Assembly: GCF_003002875.1 (NCBI RefSeq)
Contig: NZ_PVTH01000001.1
Location: forward strand, 620,001 to 684,000
Reading direction: 5' to 3'
Length of the DNA stretch: 64,000 nt
Source: Arcticibacter pallidicorallinus
GTDB lineage: Bacteria > Bacteroidota > Bacteroidia > Sphingobacteriales > Sphingobacteriaceae
Shown here: positions 52,660 to 62,300 of the stretch, piece after piece
Layout: each line of letters starts with the position of its first letter
Numbering within the stretch: the first letter of the stretch is position 1
Position numbers and translations under genes: made by a program
The notes under the pieces: model-generated
The model's database searches: none
Told to the model about the DNA's origin: nothing
Seen by the model: only the letters and a program-made list of their open reading frames with translations

Positions 52660-53333
52660 TGATTATGAGAAAATTGACATTGTTTGCTTTAGCGTTCTGT
52701 TGTTTCGTATCCGCTGGCTTTGCCCAGCAAGGTACAGAGGCGGAAAGAGATGCTTATAGAAAGGTAATTACCGGAAGAGCTGATAAGATCGCTGTGACCC
52801 TGGGGATTCAGGATACCGGAAAGAAAAATGTGGTTCGCGATATTATCGCGGACCAATATATTGCTTTGAATGATATCCACTCTCCGAGGGATGAGAAAAT
52901 TAAGTCGCTAAAGGCTGATAAGAGTCTCGACAAGGATGTCCGGGCCGCTAGAATCAGCCAGATAGAGGCGGAGGCAGGTGCGAAGCTGGCTCGTTTGCAT
53001 AATGATTATATGATAAAGCTTGGCAAGCAGCTAAGTAAAGATCAGATTGAGAAAGTAAAGGACGGAATGACTTACTCGGTTCTTCCGATTACTTACAAAG
53101 GCTATATGGAAATGTTGCCTGATTTGAAGGTATCTCAGAGAGAGCAAATTCTTGCCTATTTGACCGAGGCGAGGGAATATGCAGTAAGTGCAGGATCTTC
53201 TGATAAGAAACACGGCTGGTTTGGAAAGTATAAAGGAAAGATTAACAATTACTTATCCGCTGAGGGAGTAGAGACGAAAAAGGCCCGGGAAGAGTGGGAA
53301 AGGAAGTTGAAAGAAAGGGAACAAAGTAAGTAA
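52659..53333 (+). CDS. DUF3826 family exported protein
   Basis: A 224-residue protein with a signal peptide (MRKLTLFALAFCCFVSAGFAQ from the third codon; ATG 52665 is an alternative start). The mature part is charged and predicted helical: GRADKIAVTLGIQDTGKKNVVRD near 35, QYIALNDIHSPRDEKIK, then VLPITYKGYMEMLPDLKVSQREQILAYLTEAREYA near 145-180. I recognise this as the DUF3826 family found in Bacteroidota pectin-related loci; no activity is known to me. It is translationally coupled to the isomerase gene (1-nt overlap) although the two products should be in different compartments. The final 20 residues are strongly charged. Confidence 0.8.
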   Translation: MIMRKLTLFALAFCCFVSAGFAQQGTEAERDAYRKVITGRADKIAVTLGIQDTGKKNVVRDIIADQYIALNDIHSPRDEKIKSLKADKSLDKDVRAARISQIEAEAGAKLARLHNDYMIKLGKQLSKDQIEKVKDGMTYSVLPITYKGYMEMLPDLKVSQREQILAYLTEAREYAVSAGSSDKKHGWFGKYKGKINNYLSAEGVETKKAREEWERKLKEREQSK

Positions 53334-53361
53334 TCTTACGTATAAAAAGGGGAATGGTAAT

Positions 53362-53420
53362 ATGGTACAAATTCATGAGAAAATACTACAGGATATGCCT
53401 GACCCCTTGTTATATATTTG
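53362..53420 (+). promoter_or_regulatory. PUL promoter 4: 21-bp direct repeat plus -7 box (susC/susD)
   Basis: Half-sites ATGGTACAAA at 53362 and ATACTACAGG at 53383 (21 bp apart), perfect -7 box TATATTTG at 53413 (30 bp after the second). The transcript should start near 53428, giving the susC mRNA a leader of almost 200 nt. Confidence 0.75.
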
Positions 53421-53624
53421 TTCGAAACCAAACCTAACTTATCAAAAAATAAATACACTAAGTAGTGATCGCTGTTAGTTTAGCTGCTTAGCAATTAAAC
53501 CGTTGTACTTAAATTATTTGATATGAGATAAAGCCTTACTTCCTATAGCCAGGTAACGAGATCGCTGGTTACAACACATCATTGAATTATTGAAACTAAT
53601 AACTAACATTAATCTAAATATTTT

Positions 53625-56600
53625 ATGGACTTAATTTTACAATCAAGCTTTCAGCGAACTAAGGTTCCTGCGATGATCTTGATCTGTCTGTTTGTATTAC
53701 AAAGTACTTCTTTTGCTACAAATACAGCACGGATGATCACAGCTGAAAGGTCGCTGAACGCACGTGTTAACGTTACGGGAACAGTGAAGGACACTAAGGG
53801 AGAAGTCCTTCCTGGTGTAACGGTCAGAATTAAAGGAACAACTACAGGCACCAGTACTGACATTAACGGTGTATTCCGGCTGAACTTGCCTGTTGGTAAT
53901 GAAACACTTGTCTTTACCTATATTGGTTTTCAGACTAAAGAGATCGTAGCGTCAGGTACGAGATTGGACGTACAGCTAATTGAATCTGCCAATGACTTAC
54001 AAGAGGTGGTAGTAGTTGGGTACGGCATCCAGAAAAGAGAGCACTTGACCGGTGCAGTAGAATCGGTTAAGCTAGATGAGGTGGCGGATCTTCCGGTAGG
54101 AAACATGGGAGCTGCTTTGTCAGGTCGTATTCTTGGTCTTGGCGTTAGCGGCGGAACTTCTCGTCCAGGATCTACAGCAACTCTGACAATTAGAAATCCT
54201 GTTACATTGGCAAAAGATGGAGGTAACTTAGAACCTCTATATGTAATTGACGATATTATTCAAATCGGAGCGGATGGTCGTAACAGCAATGCACTGTTCA
54301 ATAACCTTGATCCCTCAGAAATTGAGAGCATATCGATATTGAAGGACGGTTCAGCGGCTGTATACGGTTCAAGAGCTGCAAATGGTGTGATTTTGGTTCG
54401 CACAAAAAGAGGAAAGAATGGTGATCCAAAGTTCAGCTACAGTGGATCCTATGCAGTGAACGACGAGGCTTACAGAACTAAAATGATGAGTGCCTATGAA
54501 TTTGGACAATATTTCAATATCATGAACGGTCCAAACGGAGCAAATGCACTGCCTAATTCTACCACATATAAAGATCGTGTCTTTACTCAAGATGAGCTCG
54601 ATCACTTCAAAAACATCAATTATGACTGGTTGGATCAGGCATGGTCGTCTGCATCAAACATGCGTCATACGCTGAATGTTAGTGGAGGTACTGATAAAGC
54701 GACTTATTTTGCGGGTATATCTTACTTTACACAAGATGGTAACTTAAGCAGCTTAGATTACGATCGCTGGAACTTCAGAGCAGGAACAGATGTAAAGGTT
54801 GGTAAAAATATCAAAACAGGACTTCAAGTTTCTGGTAATTATTCCAACTTGACAAAGACCTTTAACAAGATTGGTGGCGAGAATGACGAAAATGACTATA
54901 TCAACTTGTTAAGAGCACCACGTTACATCCCGATGTATGTTGATGGGTATCCTGTGAAATTGCCTTCTTCGAACGATGCTTTTTCGCGGTATCATTTCTA
55001 TGAGATCGAAAAGCTCGGCAACCTTGCTGCAACGAAAGACAGAACTATGACTGTGAATCTTTTTGCGGAATATGAGGTGCCATTTATTCAGGGGCTGAAA
55101 GCAAGAGCATCTTACGGCCGGAACATGGGTTCAAATAATGGATCTCAGGTAGGAACGCTCTTGAGATTATATGAGTTCAACCGTACCGGTGGTCACCAGC
55201 ATATCTATGATCAGGGTGCTACTGTGAATTCTTACAGAGACTGGGAAAACGGAAACCGTCTGTATTACTCCAACGGCAACTCTAACTCGTATCAGTTGAA
55301 CTTTACTGCAAGTTATGCGAGAGATTTTGGAAAGCATAGCGTTGGTGGATTGTTCTCTGTTGAAAGAGCTGAAGCGGAATCCTCACAAGAGGATGTTTGG
55401 AAAGGATCACCGTTGTTGTCAACTAATGGTCAGTTCGGAAGTGCCTTTGGTGCAATTGACGGAAGAACATCTGCTGCTGAATCAGGATCACTTTCTTATG
55501 TAGGTAGAGTTAATTACGCCTATGATGACAAGTACCTGGCTGAATTTTTATTCCGTACTGATGCATCTACTAAGTTTGCACCTGAAAATTACTGGGGCAA
55601 ATTCTACTCTGCATCAGCCGGATGGATTTTGTCAAAGGAAGATTTCTTTAACGTAGATGCAATTGACTTCTTGAAGCTGAGATACTCCATCGGTTTATTA
55701 GGAAAAGATGACACCAAAGCTTGGTTGTGGAGACAACGTTATACTTATCAGAATGGTAAGGGAGCTGTTTTCGGATCAGATAGTTCTCCATCCTCTACAG
55801 GTATGAAGATGGAAGCGTCGCCAAACAGAGACGCTACTTGGAGCGATGAGTTAAAGAATAACCTTGGACTTGATGCGCGATTCTTAAAGGACCGACTATC
55901 GGCTAATATTGAAGGTTTTTATAACAAGGGAACCGATATGTTGATCGAACGTACGGGAATTGTACCGATTACTATTGGGGGTTCTGTAGCTTCAGAGAAC
56001 TATGCAGCTATGGATCTTTTTGGATACGAGATTGGTTTGGGATGGAGAGATAAGATTGGAAAGGATTTTAACTACGGTATCGACGCCCGTTTCAATTGGT
56101 ATGATAATAAAGTGCATAAAGGGAATTTCAATGACACTGATATTATGTATCCGTGGAATGCTCAGCCAGGAAAATCGAGCGACAACGGAGTTTGGGGATA
56201 CGACTACTTAGGTATGTTCAAGAATCAGGCTGACATTGATGCATATGTAACTCAAAATAATATCACTCAGGTGTTCGGTACTCCGGTTAACCAGCTGAGA
56301 CCTGGAACTCTTTACTACAGAGACGTAAGAGGTCCGTTACAAGGTGATGGAAGCTTTGCTCCTGCTGACGGTATAATTGACGAGCATGACCAGATTAAGC
56401 TGGCAAACAGGGCTAATAATCATTATGGTATGGGACTTACCCTGAGAGCAAGTTACAAAGGCTTCAGTGCGGATGTAGTTATCTCCGGTTCTTTCGGTGG
56501 ATGGTCTGAAATCGATGGCAGTACACGTAAGAAATTGAACAATGATATCACCAGAGGATTCCAGAGTCTTCCAGCGATATGGGGTAATATCTATGATCCG

Positions 56601-56897
56601 GAAATTAATCCTACCGGTACGATGCCTAACCCTAACTTCAGCAATATCAGTTTAGATCCTGTTTCGAATTTCTGGAAAGTCAATAGCTTTAGAATGCGCA
56701 TGAGAAATTTCAATGTTGGCTATAGCATACCAAAGAAATATACTCAGGCAATCAATGTGAACAATGCACGTGTTTTTGTTACAGGAACTAATCCATTAAA
56801 TTTCTACAATCCGTTTGATTTTAAAGATTCTGATGGCGCCTATGACTCATTCCCGATGTTAAGAACGTTCTCTTTTGGTGTAAACGTATCGTTATAA
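53625..56897 (+). CDS. SusC/RagA-family TonB-dependent outer-membrane transporter
   Basis: A 1090-residue transporter. Signal region with hydrophobic AMILICLFVLQSTSFA, carboxypeptidase-regulatory-like domain (VTGTVKDTKGEVLPGVTVRI, about 48-125), TonB-box-like LQEVVVVGYGI, plug with ISILKDGSAAVYGSRAANGV near residue 235, and a barrel ending FSFGVNVSL. It pairs with the SusD protein 36 bp downstream to import the oligosaccharides made by the surface enzymes of this locus. Its codons look more A/T-rich at third positions than those of the aldonate operon (visual impression, not measured). Expression is probably AraC-controlled through the promoter at 53362-53420. Confidence 0.96.
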   Translation: MDLILQSSFQRTKVPAMILICLFVLQSTSFATNTARMITAERSLNARVNVTGTVKDTKGEVLPGVTVRIKGTTTGTSTDINGVFRLNLPVGNETLVFTYIGFQTKEIVASGTRLDVQLIESANDLQEVVVVGYGIQKREHLTGAVESVKLDEVADLPVGNMGAALSGRILGLGVSGGTSRPGSTATLTIRNPVTLAKDGGNLEPLYVIDDIIQIGADGRNSNALFNNLDPSEIESISILKDGSAAVYGSRAANGVILVRTKRGKNGDPKFSYSGSYAVNDEAYRTKMMSAYEFGQYFNIMNGPNGANALPNSTTYKDRVFTQDELDHFKNINYDWLDQAWSSASNMRHTLNVSGGTDKATYFAGISYFTQDGNLSSLDYDRWNFRAGTDVKVGKNIKTGLQVSGNYSNLTKTFNKIGGENDENDYINLLRAPRYIPMYVDGYPVKLPSSNDAFSRYHFYEIEKLGNLAATKDRTMTVNLFAEYEVPFIQGLKARASYGRNMGSNNGSQVGTLLRLYEFNRTGGHQHIYDQGATVNSYRDWENGNRLYYSNGNSNSYQLNFTASYARDFGKHSVGGLFSVERAEAESSQEDVWKGSPLLSTNGQFGSAFGAIDGRTSAAESGSLSYVGRVNYAYDDKYLAEFLFRTDASTKFAPENYWGKFYSASAGWILSKEDFFNVDAIDFLKLRYSIGLLGKDDTKAWLWRQRYTYQNGKGAVFGSDSSPSSTGMKMEASPNRDATWSDELKNNLGLDARFLKDRLSANIEGFYNKGTDMLIERTGIVPITIGGSVASENYAAMDLFGYEIGLGWRDKIGKDFNYGIDARFNWYDNKVHKGNFNDTDIMYPWNAQPGKSSDNGVWGYDYLGMFKNQADIDAYVTQNNITQVFGTPVNQLRPGTLYYRDVRGPLQGDGSFAPADGIIDEHDQIKLANRANNHYGMGLTLRASYKGFSADVVISGSFGGWSEIDGSTRKKLNNDITRGFQSLPAIWGNIYDPEINPTGTMPNPNFSNISLDPVSNFWKVNSFRMRMRNFNVGYSIPKKYTQAINVNNARVFVTGTNPLNFYNPFDFKDSDGAYDSFPMLRTFSFGVNVSL

Positions 56898-56933
56898 TCT
56901 GAAGCGGATAATTGCATATTAATTAAAATAATC

Positions 56934-58964
56934 ATGAAAAGAAATATAAAGCTTATATGCCTGTTCCTATCAGTTATGGTAGCTGTGACTAGCTGTAAAG
57001 ATGATTTCCTTGCAGAGAAGGGCGACTTCGGGGGAATTAATGAGGAAGTTTTCAAAGATGCTCAGACGGCAAAGGCATATGTGGATTACATATATGGATT
57101 GATCCTTCCTGCAAACAATGCTACGACATTGATATCAACCAATAACGCCTCGGAAAATGGTCAGTATAATACCGTTTTTACTCAGACAACTGAGGAGCTT
57201 GCCGGAGAAACTGACTTCAATAAAGTTTGGGCTCAGATTTCCTATACCAACAATCACGCGAACAAATATTTCGGACAGCGTATGGGAACCGGGATCAGCA
57301 ATAACACCTGGACTCGTATCAAGCAGATTAATATCTTTCTAACTGAGGTAGATAAGCACGGCTTGCCTGAGCAAACAAGGAATGAGCTAAAAGGACAGAT
57401 GTACTTTTGGAGAGCCTGGCAGTATTTTGAACTGGTCAAACTATTCGGAGGAGTTCCATTGGTATTAGAACCTCAGAACCCTATTTTATCTGGAAGCACT
57501 GATGCAGAAGTTCCGAGAAGTTCGACTTCTGAATGTATTGAGCAGATTTGCGCCGATTTAGATTTAGCTACTTCTTTGCTTCCCGGAAAATGGGGTAATG
57601 ACGATTGGGGCCGCATCACTAGCGGAGCAGCAGCAGCATTAAAGGGAAGAGTGTTGTTAACATGGGCAAGCCCTTTGTTTAATCCTGGAGATGATGTGGC
57701 TCGTTGGGAGAGATCCTACCAGGCGAACGCGGCAGCTAAAAGTCTTTTGGAAACTAGTGGATTCGGATTGTTTAAGACCGGAGGTACAGCAAATGCTACG
57801 GCATGGGAAAATATGTTTATAGCGGAAGTTGGAAATCCTGAAGCAGTTATCGTGTATAACTTCAACACTGTGAATTCTGATCAGGTAATGAAGTTCAATG
57901 GCTGGGAGCAGGCAATACGTCCGAAAGAAATCAGTGGCGGTGGTTCTGTTTCTCCTACGAAGCAGATGCTAGACGCATTTCCGATGAAAGACGGAAAGAT
58001 GCCTGGAAACAGTGCAGATCCATCGAAGTACACCTACGATTTAAATAAGTTCTACAAAAACAGAGATCCTCGCTTTTATAAAACATTCGCGTACAACGGT
58101 TCGATCTGGCCTTATAAAGAGAGTCCGAACTTTAAAGTATGGAGCTATACCTGGAAGAAAAAAGCATCAGATACTAATCCAACGGCAACAACAGAGAGTC
58201 GTGGTGCTAATGCCAGTGGAGTTTACCTTCGTAAAGCATCCAATCCTGCTGCCTCCAATTCACTTGGTGATTTCAAGATCAGCGGGACGAACTTCATGGA
58301 AATGCGCTTTGCTGAAGTTGTCTTGAATCTGGCGGAAAGTGCTATCGGCGCCGGAAAGCTTGCTGAAGGTCTTGAAGGCATAAAATCTATCAGAGAAAGA
58401 GCTGGTGTTGAGAATGCGGATGGAAATTATGGACTATCTGCTGCTTCAGGCGATCGCGATAAGCTTTTTGCTGCGGTACTTAATGAAAGAAGAGTTGAGC
58501 TCGCTTACGAAGGAAAACGTTTCTTTGATCTTAGACGCTGGAAGTTGTTTGAAGAAAACTCTGCCACAGCTGCCAGACTAGGAGTTACACCATTAAACGG
58601 AACCCGCAGAACAGGTCTTTATATTGCTGTGAAGACGGCTAACGGAGCTGATTATGTACACGCTTCTCAAGATCCTTTGATCAAAGCCGCTAACGGAAGT
58701 GTGCCGGTTATTGATAGAGATGCTTATCCTGCTGGTATAACGACTCATGATCAGTATGTTGATTATCTATACGAAAATCATTTTAAAATTACAGTCAAAG
58801 ATGATCTTGATAAAACGAATCCTGTTGACTGGAAATTCAAATGGTATCCTGAGTATTACTTCTTTGGACTTAATCAAACTGTGCTGAGCGGCAGTCCTTA
58901 CCTGGAGCAGACTCAGGGATGGAACAGCCTAAATGGCATGGGAACTTTCGATCCATTGAAATAG
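56934..58964 (+). CDS. SusD/RagB-like glycan-binding lipoprotein (large)
   Basis: A 676-residue SusD-like protein, longer than the usual 500-600. Lipoprotein signal MKRNIKLICLFLSVMVAVTSC, then KDDFLAEKGDFGGINEEVF. Core motifs include ELKGQMYFWRAWQYFELVKL, FGGVPLVLEPQNP, and near the C-terminus NERRVELAYEGKRFFDLRRWK. The extra length lies in the C-terminal ligand-facing region (about 560-670, including HDQYVDYLYENHFKIT), which may shape recognition of a branched pectic substrate; that is an inference. It is followed by a strong terminator. Confidence 0.95.
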   Translation: MKRNIKLICLFLSVMVAVTSCKDDFLAEKGDFGGINEEVFKDAQTAKAYVDYIYGLILPANNATTLISTNNASENGQYNTVFTQTTEELAGETDFNKVWAQISYTNNHANKYFGQRMGTGISNNTWTRIKQINIFLTEVDKHGLPEQTRNELKGQMYFWRAWQYFELVKLFGGVPLVLEPQNPILSGSTDAEVPRSSTSECIEQICADLDLATSLLPGKWGNDDWGRITSGAAAALKGRVLLTWASPLFNPGDDVARWERSYQANAAAKSLLETSGFGLFKTGGTANATAWENMFIAEVGNPEAVIVYNFNTVNSDQVMKFNGWEQAIRPKEISGGGSVSPTKQMLDAFPMKDGKMPGNSADPSKYTYDLNKFYKNRDPRFYKTFAYNGSIWPYKESPNFKVWSYTWKKKASDTNPTATTESRGANASGVYLRKASNPAASNSLGDFKISGTNFMEMRFAEVVLNLAESAIGAGKLAEGLEGIKSIRERAGVENADGNYGLSAASGDRDKLFAAVLNERRVELAYEGKRFFDLRRWKLFEENSATAARLGVTPLNGTRRTGLYIAVKTANGADYVHASQDPLIKAANGSVPVIDRDAYPAGITTHDQYVDYLYENHFKITVKDDLDKTNPVDWKFKWYPEYYFFGLNQTVLSGSPYLEQTQGWNSLNGMGTFDPLK

Positions 58965-58986
58965 TTAAATATACGTTACCAATCAG

Positions 58987-59020
58987 GGGATAATCATCGA
59001 TCGGTGATTATCCCTTTTTT
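58987..59020 (+). terminator. Rho-independent terminator after susD
   Basis: GGGATAATCA (58987-58996) pairs with TGATTATCCC (59005-59014) and is followed by TTTTTT (59015-59020). It lies 22 bp after the susD stop codon. Confidence 0.92.
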
Positions 59021-59115
59021 ATTTGATGACAGTCTTCCTAAACGGAATATGCTGCTGACAGAAGGGATGCTGCGCGGGCTCGCCTGGCTTATTGTAACAA
59101 TCTAAATGATATACA

Positions 59116-59140
59116 GGGATGCATTTCGCATTCCTTTTTT
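59116..59140 (+). terminator. Second rho-independent terminator-like hairpin
   Basis: GGGATGC (59116-59122) pairs with GCATTCC (59128-59134), 7 bp with one wobble, followed by TTTTTT. It lies about 95 bp after the first terminator with no ORF between. It may be a backup terminator or the end of a small RNA. Confidence 0.6.
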
Positions 59141-59173
59141 CGTTTTATAGCGGGCTATGGCTTTCAGGATAAG

Positions 59174-59232
59174 ATGCTACATAAGATTGAGAAAATGCTA
59201 TATAAAACTAAGCCCTCGTACGTATACATTTG
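59174..59232 (+). promoter_or_regulatory. PUL promoter 5: 21-bp direct repeat plus -7 box
   Basis: Half-sites ATGCTACATA at 59174 and ATGCTATATA at 59195 (21 bp apart, the clearest pair; both continue with A-rich sequence), perfect -7 box TACATTTG at 59225 (30 bp after the second). It drives the DUF6298/GH140 unit with a leader of about 100 nt. Confidence 0.78.
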
Positions 59233-59341
59233 TAATGAGATATACTTTCTAACCAAAGGTATTGCTAAATTATTTTGTTAAAACCTGGATTTCGAATGAA
59301 TCTCGTTTTATCTTATTACATACATAGATAGATCTCGCTGA

Positions 59342-62300
59342 ATGGACGATTTAATTCTTTGCCGTAAATATATAATTGCAAGTTTTATCGCTTGTATCAT
59401 CTCTATGCCTTTTTCTTATGCACAGAAAAAGGCTAAGCCTGTGCCTCCAATCTCCTTCAAAGAGAACAGGCTAAGCTATGTGCCCGATTCATTGGGAAAC
59501 CGCATTCCTGACTTTTCTTATGCAGGTTATAAAGCCGGGGCAAGCGCCATACCGGAAGCAGCAGTCAAGGTCGTAGTTCCTGTAAAAAAGGGAGATGCGA
59601 CCAACCGGATCCAGTCGGCGATTGATTATGTATCATCTTTGCAAGCTGATAAAAGGGGAATCAGAGGAGCGGTACTGTTGGAGAAGGGGACTTACGAAGT
59701 TGAGGGATCATTGAAGATCAGTACTTCGGGGGTCGTTTTCCGGGGAAGCGGAATGGCTGAGAATGGTACGGTACTCTTGGGAACGGGAAAATCGAGAGAG
59801 ACGCTTGTGGTAGTCGAGGGGTCTTCGGCCCGACAGAATACAGCGGCTGTTAAGCTCGCCGACATTTATCATCCGGTGAATACCAAAGAAATAACTTTAG
59901 CTGCTAAGCATGATTTTAAGGCCGGACAAACGGTTATAGTACACAGGCCGTCGACTCAAAACTGGATTGAAGTACTCGGCACAGAGCATTTCGGTGGCGG
60001 GGAGACAACTCTCGGATGGAAGCCGGGAGACAGGGATCTGGAATGGGACAGAACTATTGTGGCTGTCAACGGGAATAAGCTTACGCTCGATGCGCCGATA
60101 ACGACCGCCCTGGATCCGCTATTTGGAGGAGGGACTGTTTTTGCATACAAATGGCCGGAGAGAATACGTGAAGCCGGTGTTGAGAATATGCTGATGCGTT
60201 CCACATACGATGCGGCAAATAAAAAGGATGAAGATCATCGCTGGATGGCGATAACGATGAATAATGTTGTTGATGCATGGGTGCGTCAGATAAAGTTTGA
60301 ACACTTTGCAGGCTCAGCCGTGCAGCTGTTGCCTGCGGCTAAACGTGTGACGGTTGAGGATTGTATTTCGCTATCTCCGGTTTCGGAGATAGGAGGGCAG
60401 CGTCGGTATACATTTTACACTTTGGGACAGCAGACCTTGTTTCAAAGGTGTTATGCAGAAGATGGATACCATGATTTTGCTGTAGGGTTTTGTGCTACGG
60501 GCCCGAATGTATTTGTTCAATGCGAGTCCTCTCTGCCTCATAGCTTCAGTGGAGCAATCGACAGCTGGGCTTCGGGAGTGTTGTTTGATATTGTAAATGT
60601 AGACGGACAGGCGCTGAGCTACATGAACAGAAGTCAGGATGCGCAGGGAGCCGGTTGGTCTGCAGCAAACAGTGTTTTCTGGCAGTGTACCGCTGCGCTG
60701 ATTAATAATTTTGCGCCTCCTACAGCCAATAACTGGGCATTCGGTAGCTGGGCTCAGTTTTCGGGCAATGGCTATTGGAATGCATCAAACGAACATATCA
60801 GCCCCAGAAGTTTGTATTACACTCAGCTTATTGAGCGGGTAGGCACTGAAGTGGGCCAGCGTACTTTTTTGATGGAAGTACCAACGGAAGCGTCCAGCAG
60901 TCCGAAAGTTGAAACAGCTGCCGCACTTACCGCTGCCGCACAGAAACCTGCCGAGCTATTAAAAGACTGGATTGCACAAGCCGGTTCGCGTACCCCTATT
61001 TCTATAGATGCAGGAGCCAGGACTATTGACCAGATTGGTGTTAAGCAGCCTGTCAGGAAAACAGCTGGAGTGACTCACATTAAAAACGGATGGCTTTTGA
61101 GAGCTGATGAGGTGCTTAAAGGTGCCAGGTACAATGTGCCCTGGTGGAGAGGTACCCTGGAGCCGGTAGATCTGAAAAAATCGCAACCTGCTATAACACG
61201 GTTCGTGCCGGGTAGAACCGGTCTGGGACTGACAGACAACCTGGAAGAGGTGACTGATAAAATGAAAAGCGAAAACGTTGTAGCCATCGATCATAATTAC
61301 GGTCTGTGGTACGAGCGTCGCAGGGATGACCATGAGCGTATTCGCCGTATGGACGGAGAAGTTTGGGCTCCTTTCTATGATCAACCTTTTGCCAGAAGTG
61401 GTGAAGGTTTAGCATGGGACGGCTTGAGCAAGTATGATCTTACTAAATATAATGCCTGGTATTGGAGCCGCCTGCGGCAGTTCGCGGATCTTGCGGATGA
61501 AAAAGGGCTGATTTTGATTCATCAGAATTACTTTCAGCATAATATCATCGAAGCCGGTGCGCATTATTCGGATTCTCCCTGGAGAACAGCAAACAATGTA
61601 AACAATCCTGGTTTCCCTGAGCCTGTGCCTTATGCAGGTGATAAGCGGATTTTCATGGCTGAGCAGTTTTATGATGTTTCTCATCCGGAGAGAAGAGCGC
61701 TTCACCGGGCGTATATCCGCCAGTGTCTGGACAATTTCAGGGAAAATAGTGGCGTTATTCAGCTGATCAGCGCAGAGTATACTGGTCCGCTTCATTTTGT
61801 GGAGTTCTGGCTGGATGTGATCAAGGAATGGGAAGCTGAAAAAGGTAAGAAGGTTGTTATCGGACTGAGCACGACTAAGGATGTTCAGGACGCGATATTG
61901 GCAGATGCGGCAAGAGCTTCCGTTGTTAACCTTATCGACATTCGTTACTGGCATTATCAGGCTGACGGCAGCGAGTATGCTCCGAAGGGAGGCCAGAATC
62001 TGGCTCCCAGACAACATGCCAGACTGATGAAGCCAAAGAAAACGTCTTTTGAACAGGTCTATCGTGCAGTGAGCGAATACCGGAAGAAGTATCCGTCCAA
62101 AGCGGTGATGTACTCGGGTGACAACTACGACAGCTTTGGCTGGGCTGCTTTTATGGCTGGTGGATCATTGCCTCAGTTGCCTGCTTCAATTACCGGCGGA
62201 CTGCTTGCTGCGGCTTCGCAGATGAGCCCGGCTGAAAATTCGGACGAGGGAAAGTATGTTCTGGAAGGGAAAAATGGAATAATCGTGTATTCACTTGCAG

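Noticed and set aside
61409-62017. 202-codon open frame on the minus strand
   Set aside because: It is antisense to the DUF6298 domain; composition is shadow-like and no family motif is visible.
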